From Neurospora crassa OR74A (lineage: Eukaryota > Ascomycota > Sordariomycetes > Sordariales > Sordariaceae): DNA of 64,000 bases. Within the stretch, counting starts at the first letter, position 1. Each line of letters opens with the position of its first letter. Below the pieces are notes generated by a model. The model saw only the letters and a list, made by a program, of their open reading frames with translations, had not been told where the DNA came from and ran no database searches. Location: NCBI RefSeq assembly GCF_000182925.2, contig NC_026503.1, forward strand, positions 62,001-126,000, written 5' to 3'. Both the position numbers and the translations under genes were made by a program. Positions 33,322 through 42,231 of the stretch are shown here, piece by piece.

Positions 33322-33939
33322 CTTCTTCTTCTTCTTTGTCGTCTTCTTCTTCTTCTTTTACCTCAACGACGTCAGGCTCATCTTCAAAGGCCTCGATGGC
33401 TTCGTCTGCCTCCGTTATCTCTGGATCTAGTACGGCAATGTCTTCAACTGCTCTGGCCTCATCGTCGTCACTGACTTCAAGCAAGACTACTACTTCCACT
33501 GCACATGCATTGCCCTCCTCCACTATGCACTGCATAGGTATGTCATTACTGGCCACAGTTTTCCAGTTTCCCCGTGCATTCATGTACTCTGCCTCTATCT
33601 ACAGGCAGGCAGCACCCCGCAGCGAGAAAACCCAGCTAACTTCTGTTTTTTTTTTTTTTTTTTTCCCCATTAGGTGGTACCACGGCTGAAGGGGTCTCGG
33701 ACAATCTCATAGGACTTTGTTCCTACAGCTGTGATTACGACCACTGCCTCGACTCTGCTTGTACCTGCACCCAGTCCGCGGCGGCGGCAGTCGCGGCACC
33801 AACCCAATTGGCAGGCAAGCGCGGGTGCCCGGCAGACAACCAGAGCCCTTCCAACTCGGACTATTCGTATTATGTGGATATGTGTGAGTTCATTTGCAGT
33901 CGGGGTTACTGTCCCGAAGGAGCGTGCAAGTATTGCTGA
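32312..33939 (+). CDS. Secreted Ser-rich protein with two Cys motifs shared with the GH71 neighbour
   Basis: Three exons, 32,312-32,960, 33,022-33,537 and 33,674-33,939, encode 476 aa. Introns are 61 bp (GTAAGC...CAG) and 136 bp (GTATGT, GCTAAC branch, T19 tract, TAG), and both split Gly codons rejoin correctly. Residues 1-27 are a signal peptide (MPVKFAISSSALSLALLLFG...CLA). A roughly 290-residue N-terminal domain with several Cys is unknown to me. A Ser/Thr linker encoded partly by a (TTC)n run follows, then two Cys motifs, CSYSCDYDHCLDSACTC and CEFICSRGYCPEGACKYC, ending the protein two residues later. The motif matches the four repeats in the GH71 enzyme 5 kb upstream. It probably acts outside the cell, perhaps on glucan. 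If intron 2 is retained, both Cys motifs are lost. Confidence 0.82.
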
Positions 33940-35093
33940 GCTAGGCTGGTATTGCCCCATGACTGGAGGGGAACCTACCTACCTCTATGTACCTCTATAA
34001 CGAGAAAATCGGGCAGCTACCATACATACCTTTACATGTAGAATCATGGGAGAAAGTTACCTAGCGAGTAGCAACTTGGGAAGAACGAGTGGAACATGAA
34101 AGGCCGGGCGATGATTCGGTACACCTAGGGGTATCTAGAGGTAGTGTAGAGGCACGTCATTAGCTGTGGAATAGCGAGGTGATTGGAATAGCAACTTCAG
34201 AGGTCCGATGTACCCATCACGGAGACTTCCACGTGCATGTTGTAAGAAAGGAAACAGACCACATCTGAAAAGGGGCAACCTGCTTGCCTGCTAGACGGCC
34301 CGGGGACCTACAGGACAAGGACAGGGATACCTAGGTAGGTAGGTATTGTGCTGCTGGCTCGTTGAAGTGGGTCTTCCTCCAGGACACCAACGCCTAACCG
34401 GATCGACGCAGGGATCGCAGCGGCTAGGCACATGCACTACTGTGTGCGAAGAGGTAAGTTATGTACATATGTGCCAGTAAAGATACCTGTACCTCTAGGT
34501 AGGATCGGGTAGGCAATAAAGACGCAGGGGTATACTAGAAGTACCCACACCCGCAGGTAGGTAGGTGCTACCTACCTACCTAGAACAGATAAGTCGGGTT
34601 GGATAGGCGCTGCATGACGGGAACATCCATTTGCTTCCCTTGTCAGCGAAGGTGCACCTGTGGCAGTCGCAACCGACCATCCTTCTGAATCCTGTGTTCA
34701 GATGGCAACTGAAGCTACAATTCACCAATCTTTCCCATCGGATGTCTTTGCCTTCAGTTCTACTTCTTGGCTTCTAGCCCCCCACGTACCCGAGGACTCT
34801 GGCCGGGCCATCTGTCATCACCTACACAATTGTTGAACCATACATCACCATTTGTCAACTGTGGCATTTCTATACTTCAGTCATTGTTGTCCCCTTTCCC
34901 AACCACAACGAGCGGCATTCGATTGTCCGTATTCGGTTTGTCTTAGCATCGTTCAGCGAGCCAGTTTCGACTCAACCTCCTCTCGTCGGGCTGCCCACCA
35001 TTTTCTGCCTCACACCAAACACATCAATCTCCCTTTCCTTGAGATAAACCGGAAAGTCTGCCCCGCAACAAGCCTACATCAGCTTCGCGCCAA
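33940..35093. other. Intergenic with a perfect GGTA/TACC hairpin
   Basis: No gene is supported. At 34,555-34,581 there is a perfect inverted repeat: AGGTAGGTAGGT, a three-base loop GCT, and ACCTACCTACCT. Other GGTA runs lie at 34,330-34,345 and 34,490-34,505. Confidence 0.6.
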
Positions 35094-36728
35094 ATGCCAG
35101 GAATTTTTTCCGAATGGGAAAGCGGCGAGTGGCGATCCCGCAACAGACCTTATCCCGATGACCACCCGTCTCGCGTTGCAATACGCGGGGAGCGTCTGCC
35201 CAGTTGCTTCGAACACGGACTCGACCTTTGCACCATCCATGGCATACGACACCACGACGCATTTGCTAGATCTGAGGCAGTTGCAAAGCTCTGCGAGACC
35301 TCTGCGGACAAACGCTATGCCAGGGCTCGCAATGCCCGGCTTATCATGAGCAACGAGGTCCCGGATATGCCGACGGATGATGTCAAACCCTACTGTATCT
35401 GGTACCCCGACACGGCCAATGAAGAGACATACCGACTCTTGGTAAAGCGCTATCCCGACATGGCATATTCTGTCGGTCGTGCATGCGCTGTGGCAGGATA
35501 CGATGGATTGTATCATGAGCTTGACATCCTTCCCGAGGTCTCCATCGCCGAAGAGGCTAGAGAAAGCTCGGCGGCAAACGCCGGATCTAAGGCTATCTTT
35601 GAGCACATCATGAAACAACCAGTTTGCTACGCCGTTTTAAACGATTACACCAGGTCTATCCACCACCAAAACCCACGGTCACCGGCGTTTATGAACGGAG
35701 ATACAGCCGTCCGATCAACACTGAATGTGACGATCGCCCCGGAGGATGGAAGTTGGAGAGACGTGGGGTTCCTGGATGATTGGGTCCCCTTCGACATCGC
35801 CGAGGACGGCCATATTGCCGAGGTCACGACACACGCAACCTGGTTTGAATCACAGGGAACACTGCCTCCAGAACACGTTGAACTGCTTTATTCACCCCTG
35901 CCCTCGCATCTACCCACCATCATCAAAGACCCGTTGATCGTTATGGCCGCTTATGAAGGTAATCTGGACCGCTATCTTCGCCTGCGACGGCCCGATTGGG
36001 TCATGCAAGAACATGGGGCTATCCTTCGAGGCATATACCACAACACTACCTTTGCCAAGTGGTGGTCGCTTCAGCCACGAGAGGACCTAGCAGGGAGCAT
36101 TCGAGCGGCCATTCTCGCACGCTTCATCATGGTCAATGACCTGTCGCACATCACCGCAACAGATCCACATCCAGAAGATGACTTTGACGAGATCCCCGGA
36201 ATGATATGGTGGCCCCTTATTCCTGCCGAGAGAACACTGGAAGTCCTTGCCAAACGCCGTCCGGATATGCACCTTCAGGTAGCCATGGCCTGCATTGCCG
36301 GCAACTACAAGGAGTTGTGGGACAAGTTGGCTCCCGAGCCGTCTAGACAGCTGTATGAACAGGCTTCGCTACGCCGCGATCCTAGCGTTCGCAACCACTT
36401 TGTCGACTACCTCGAGCGCCGTACTTCTGAGCTAGGGTTAGACGTCAAGGCCCTTCAGGAGGTGAACGAACTTCCTGCTCACGATTGGTGCTGGAATGCG
36501 GCGAGACTCGACAAGGAGCCCACTAGCTGCTGGTTGCCCAGTAAGATCAGCATAACGGCTGCAAGCGACTATCCTGACACGGATAATGTCTACGGAAGTC
36601 CCGACCAAACCAATTTGGCCGGTAGGGACTCCAACTGGGAACTCTATATCTGTTCATCAGAGGAAGTGCGGGCCAAAATACCGGTGTCACGATCCGTAAT
36701 TGAGCTGTATGGTAGTGATGATGAATAG
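35094..36728 (+). CDS. Conserved-looking hypothetical protein (up to 544 aa)
   Basis: A single open exon of 544 codons with good codon use and many acidic and aromatic residues. I do not recognise a named domain. The core starts around MSNEVPDMPTDDVKPYCIWY (residue 85) and shows two related blocks, ERTLEVLAKRRPDMHLQVAMACIAGNYKELWDKL (about 382-415) and EETYRLLVKRYPDMAYSVGRACAVAGYDGLYHEL (about 110-143). The protein thus contains an internal duplication with ankyrin-like helix-turn-helix character, and a similar TIIKDPLIVMAAYEGNLDRYLRL block lies at about 280-302. There is no signal peptide or membrane segment, so it is probably intracellular. The start is uncertain: ATG 35,346 (residue 85) is an alternative, and another frame is open across 35,159-35,349. 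Confidence 0.72.
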   Translation: MPGIFSEWESGEWRSRNRPYPDDHPSRVAIRGERLPSCFEHGLDLCTIHGIRHHDAFARSEAVAKLCETSADKRYARARNARLIMSNEVPDMPTDDVKPYCIWYPDTANEETYRLLVKRYPDMAYSVGRACAVAGYDGLYHELDILPEVSIAEEARESSAANAGSKAIFEHIMKQPVCYAVLNDYTRSIHHQNPRSPAFMNGDTAVRSTLNVTIAPEDGSWRDVGFLDDWVPFDIAEDGHIAEVTTHATWFESQGTLPPEHVELLYSPLPSHLPTIIKDPLIVMAAYEGNLDRYLRLRRPDWVMQEHGAILRGIYHNTTFAKWWSLQPREDLAGSIRAAILARFIMVNDLSHITATDPHPEDDFDEIPGMIWWPLIPAERTLEVLAKRRPDMHLQVAMACIAGNYKELWDKLAPEPSRQLYEQASLRRDPSVRNHFVDYLERRTSELGLDVKALQEVNELPAHDWCWNAARLDKEPTSCWLPSKISITAASDYPDTDNVYGSPDQTNLAGRDSNWELYICSSEEVRAKIPVSRSVIELYGSDDE

Positions 36729-38306
36729 GGGTCGGCAAACAGACCGGGTTCATTCTTCAGACATTTCTGGGGCCGAAGTTGACAATTCATTGACCTGGAT
36801 ACAGAGTGGATTTATGCAAGGGGCGGATGATCAGTATGTGACTATCGCAGAGTTGTGAGCACAGGGATATGGTGGTGGTGCTTGTGTTTGGGAGGAGTCG
36901 ACGCTACATACCTCTAAGTGAAGTAGCAAAAGGAACGTAAAGGCAATAAGAAGACCAATAAATCACTGCACAAAGCTATATCCTGAGAACGTAGTCCTCA
37001 AACACACGCGCGAGGGCAGCAACCAGGCGTGCATCACCGTTGAGTTTGACACAGTGGGGCTTTTTTGTGCTCGAACTTGTGGCACATAGCGCGATCAATA
37101 GAGGTAGGTAGTGAACAATCCAATGCTTGTTTGTTTGTTAGCTTGGTACTCCTGGTATTCCCATAGACGAGATCCATCCTAAACTGACCCAAATCTCACA
37201 TGGATTAAATTGGTCGGTGAAAGAGAAGACGGCAAATCGGCAGAGGGCACATCGGCCCTCACTGCTTTTCCAGCATGGATTGCCATGTTCCCAGAAAGGA
37301 AGCTACTCTGGTCTTCCGAGTGTCCATTCCACCGAAGCGAACGTATCTGGCTACAGAATCCAGGGAGGCGCAAATTCAAACCGATGTTGCCGTGACGATG
37401 AGTTTTAAGGGTCAGGCGCGATAAGGCCACTGATAGCACAGTAAGCGTGTGAGGCTTTTGACGGTCTCTCATGTGCATCTGAATGCGATACATACAACCT
37501 CAGGATACCTAGCTCCGCCCTGTGCGCCAACCACTGTGTTTCCTCAAAGCCGAACGAGGGATACTAGCTATCAGATCATGATTCGCTGTATGTATTGCGG
37601 ACAGCTAGAAACGGAAAGGACCGAGGGTGAAAACCACTGCACTGATTTGATCTCATTGTGATGAGTCAGAGCCACTCGGCTTGGGATAACACTGATGAAT
37701 TACAAGCCCAATCTGCAAATTGAAAATGCACAAGGTAGGTTGGCCAGAGGTCTCGGGCTAGCGATCCAACTGGTGGTGGGCAGTGGGCACGGACGAAATT
37801 GGTTTGGTCGGAGTCGTGATGTATTGACTGTTGGAATTGAGCCATGGTCTTGCTGCCGTTTCAGCGGGGCCCGCGGGGGCGCTGTTGGTGGTCTGATGCC
37901 GCAGCTGCAAAAGGAACATGATTCGAAGCTTGAAAATTCGTGGGCATTGATAGCAAACTGGTGGGATGATGTCGTTGAATGAAGAAAATCGGACGGAAGA
38001 CGGGACGAACCAGGACGGCGTGGACGGTATGTAACCCCAACCCTAAATCCTGGGTCCCCTGGGTGCCCGGGTTCCTTTCTGCCTGGGTGGGGCCCCACAA
38101 TGCGGGATCAAGTGCCCTGCAGGGTGGCCGCCCGCAGTCATGTGCCCACGCGACGCGCTGCTGGCTGACACCCGCAAGCCGTAGAGGTGTTCGCGGTCCA
38201 CCACGCCAGTGCTTCGACTTACAGTTCACCCGACGCCTTGCCCTGTTCCTTTGCTTAAAACATTTCATTTTCAGTTCCACAAAGACAACCGGGCAATGCG
38301 ACAAAC
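36729..38306. other. Intergenic, promoter side of the BRCT gene
   Basis: About 1.6 kb with no supported gene; open frames of 60-130 codons overlap each other and carry no motifs. The stretch 38,040-38,240 is GC-rich. A short pyrimidine-rich stretch precedes the ATG. Confidence 0.5.
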
Positions 38307-41300
38307 ATGTCCAACCATCCCGCGTCTTCATCGCGCGCCGGATCGCCCTCATCAGATCATGTTCTCTTTGATCCTTCCCATCCTCTCAAGGGCGTCGTCG
38401 TGTGCTGCACCAGCATCTCGCCAGAACTAAGGGTACTACCCACCTGCCGCCCTCAGCCTCGCCCTCCTCCCCGCAGCCTTGACAGCCAACTGACTCTGTG
38501 AAAATCAACAGACAGACATCGCCAACAAGACCGAAGAACTCGGCGGCAAGCACAAACACGACCTCACCCCCGACTGTACCCATCTCATCGTCGGCGAACA
38601 CGATACGCCCAAGTACCGCCATGTCGCAAAGGAACGCCCCGACGTCAAGGCCATGGCCGCCGGCTGGATCGAAGCCCTCCGGAAGCTCTGGGTCGAAGAC
38701 GCCGACATCGACTTCATCGCCCTCGAGAAGGAATGGGAGCTGAAACCCTTCGAGACTGGCGGCGGCGAGCCAAACCTGGTAGATGGCACAATCTATCCCC
38801 GACGAAAACTCTTGGTCTGCTCGACCGGATTTATGGAACCTGAAGAGCGCCAGCACATCATCGACATGGTCGAAAAGGGCGGCGGCATATACACGGGCGA
38901 CTTGACCCGCCGCGTCACCCACCTCGTCGTCTACAAGCCAGAAGGCCGCAAGTACCAGGCTGCTCAGAACTGGGGCATCAAAAATGTTTCGGTCGAGTGG
39001 ATCAACGATTGCGTCGAGCGTGGCCTGATTCTAGACGAGAAATACTACGATCCCCTTCTGCCACAGGACGAACGAGGACTTGGTGCTTGGAACAGACAAA
39101 GCGGCCGCGTTCCCTCCCTGGGCAAAAGACTGAGAGAAAGCGCCGCCGAGGGGCAAGAAGCCGGGAGGAGAAAGCTGAGAAAGACTGCTAGTATCAAGCT
39201 CAACAGCCAGAGGGATAGTCTGTGGGGAAGCATCCTGGGTGTACCCCCGGCAGCCACTTCTTCGCCTGCTGCTGCTGCTGCTCCGGCTCCCCTTACCGGA
39301 GCTTCCCAACCACAGCCGCCTGCCTCAGCACCCGCCCAGCGCGATCCGAGCCAACAGCCTTCGGGCCCAGAAGCACAATCGGTGGACACCCAGGGCTCGA
39401 GGCTTTCGTCGTTCGGCATACCACATGACGAGTTCATATTCGCCTACTGCTGCTTCTACATTGCCGGTTTCGCCCCCAAAGAGACCGAAATCCTCATAAA
39501 CACCGTCGCTTCTCTCGGCGGCGTCGTCTGTCAAACCCTTGACGAGTGCGCGTCTGCCTCTGGCGCCCAAATGGCTCACCGCTTCCTCGTCGTACCACAG
39601 AACTCTCAACCAGACAGCCACCCCCGCCTTCCACCCAACGTCTACATTATTACCGAGTTTTACATCGAACGGTGTTTACACAAGAAATACTTCTTCGACC
39701 CCCACGAGCATGCCCTCGGTCAGCCGTTTCGCGCGTTTCCCATTCCAGACTTCGATACACTTTCTATCTCGACAGCAGGGTTTACGGGCGTCGATCTCAA
39801 CCATGTGGATAAAGCTATTAGGCAATTAGGTGCCAGGTACGAAGAGAGGTTCACGGCTGATGTGTCTGTTCTCGTAGCACCGTCGGTTTCAGTTATAAGG
39901 AAACAGAAACTCGACATGGCGCTCCGGTGGAAGGTACCGATCGTTACGGCAGAATGGTTGTGGACGTGCATCAATTCGGGGTTCAAGTGCCCTATTGAGG
40001 ACTTTCTCTTCCCCGAACTCAACCAGAAGATCCGTTCCGAGGAACCACCGGCGTCAAAGGGCAGCCAGCTGCCTAGGCAGGATAAGCCTACGGAGAAGCA
40101 AACAAAGCAATCCAAGCTAAAGAGCGTCGATGAGGATCTAATCCCAAAACCAGCTGCCGCCGCCGCCGCCGCAAGCAAATCACGCAGTCGCGTGGACGCC
40201 TCCGACTTTACCTCTGCTATCCGAGAGAAGATGAGATCTTCAGCTTCAGATTTGAAGAACACGAAAGCAACGCCAGCGCTGGCACCGGCATTAGACGAGT
40301 CCCACGATAGCTACGAGACAGCACCAAGTCAGCGGCAAGCAAGCACGGCGAATACCACACCTGGAAAGAAGAAGTCGGCAGCATCAGCTGGCGCACCGCT
40401 AACAGATATTTCCAACCTCTCCCAGCCCGCCTCCTCTTCAAATCAAAAACAAAAGGAGCAGCCACCACGCAAACCACTACACAAGATACGAAGCGAGATA
40501 GCAGATTCTGACGCGGAGTCTGCAGCGGACGGCGACGATCTTCCCCTCCCTGGCGAAGACGACATGCCAGTCGTTGCCGAGGGAGAGTCCGGCAAACGAC
40601 AACAGTCTAAATCGCCGACCAAGCTTAGAGCCTTGGAGGAAGAGCCGGTGATAGAAGACCCAGGCGAAACCGGCGAAGAACTCCGCCGCCGCTTGCTCAA
40701 AGAAGCAGAAGAGAAGAAAAGGGCCGAGAAGGTAAAGGTGACGGATCGATTGGTTGACTTGTTGTTGGATGCCGGTGGTGACGGCGAGGCCAGCATGGAA
40801 ACTGCCGCAGCAACATCATTCGCCAGCGCCCTCTCATACACACATGGGGCCAGAGGCACTTCCGTCACGGCTATAGAGACAATAGAGGCCAGGGCCATGA
40901 CCGCGGTAACAAGAGCACCAAGCGAAGCCGCCTCCGTGCGCTCCGATGACGGATCCGTTACCGGCAAACCCCGTCGACGGAAGCGAGAGATCCTAGGGAG
41001 AGCAATGAGCAACGTATCAGCGGCAAGCGAGGACGGTCAGGCAGCCGATTCCCCCCCTCCTCGTGGAGCCGAGCTAGTAGGGCACCAAGCTAGATCCCTT
41101 CGAACTTCGACTTCCGATCGCCATGCCCAACAGTCACAGCAGAAAGAGACCACTCCCCCAGCAGCCGCGCGTGCCACCACCACCACCACCACCGCTTCAA
41201 CAAAGCGCAGAACCCGCTCCAAGAAAGACGACAAGGACGGACCACCCCCCACACAAGTAGACTACCAAGACATCGACTCCCGGAAGGCCAGGCAGAAGCT

Positions 41301-41532
41301 CCTCTCCAAGCTCAGCGACGATAAAGCCACCGATCTCGCCGCCGTCTCTAAGCGAGCGACGGAGGAACAGACGACAGTGTCGATTGGAGACTTGGATGCG
41401 TTTGTTACGGAGAATGAAGATCACGGCATGGGAAGCCCAACGGGGCTGGGGAGGACGATGAGGAATGCTGCGCATGGGGAGAAGGGGTATGGAGGGAGGA
41501 AGAGGACTACGAGGAGGTCGAAGGGGGCATAA
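38307..41532 (+). CDS. dpb11: Four-BRCT replication/checkpoint scaffold (Dpb11/Rad4/TopBP1 homologue)
   Basis: Two exons, 38,307-38,432 and 38,512-41,532, encode 1,048 aa. The 79-bp intron (GTACTA donor, CTGAC branch, CAG) falls inside BRCT1 and joins PELR to TDIANK in phase 0. BRCT domains lie at about residues 22-100 (VVVCCTS...HLIVG), 139-222 (KLLVCSTGF...WINDCVERG), 348-445 (YIAGFAPKETEILINTVASL...) and 456-545 (STAGFTGVDL...WLWTCINSG), two pairs as in yeast Dpb11 and fission-yeast Rad4/Cut5. These proteins bridge Sld2/Sld3-type factors to start replication and help activate the Mec1/ATR checkpoint. The C-terminal 480 residues are disordered and charged, with an acidic SDAESAADGDD patch and a basic end (GGRKRTTRRSKG), a likely nuclear signal. 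Nuclear protein. Confidence 0.88.
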
Positions 41533-42231
41533 ACCCTCGATCGAGGTGATAATGGACCGGGAAAGTCGTGAGCAACAGTACTACTAACATATAGCGAAGC
41601 ATTCTAGTTTCAGTTTAGCTACCTACCTTAGGTTTTGTTTGATATCTCTACCTACTACCTAGGTAGAGGTAACCTTGGAAATATTCATATTTGATGGACT
41701 TTCTTGGACTTGGCGATGCTAGGGAATTGCTCGTGGGTTTTGCTTTGTTCAAAGTATTCTACTCCATTTATTCATAATAGGGGTGATTATGCATGCATTG
41801 TCTCTTCGATAGTATAATCTAGTACTGGTCTATTCATCTGCTTAGTAACTGCTTCTACCACACTGCACGTAATTGCTTGAAAATTGTCCCAAATTTGAAA
41901 GTCAGTAGATTCTACGTCACATGCAGCAATTCACATAATCAACATGGCTACCCAGGTAGGTACCTACGTAGGAATCCGAAAGTACCTAACTAGCAAGGTC
42001 CAATTTGGTGCATTTTATATTGGAGCCAGCATATCCACAGCACAAAACATTTATGGAAGTTAGATCGAGGTCTTGAACTAAGAAACAAACCCAGTCATTC
42101 ATTCAATTGAGCTGTACATGGTCGTGATCGTTACAAATAGAAAACCCGTGGTATATCCATCATGTCCAAACCAACCAAAGTATCGTATCAAAACCCATGA
42201 ACCCTCCTCTTTCTCTCTTTCTCATTCCTCA
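41533..42231. other. Intergenic between convergent genes
   Basis: AT-leaning 3' flanks of two convergent genes with TACC/GGTA repeats at 41,622-41,670 and 41,953-41,970. No gene is supported. Confidence 0.5.

Noticed and set aside
33164-33583. Glu-rich frame on the minus strand
   Set aside because: Antisense of the (TTC)n Ser tract.
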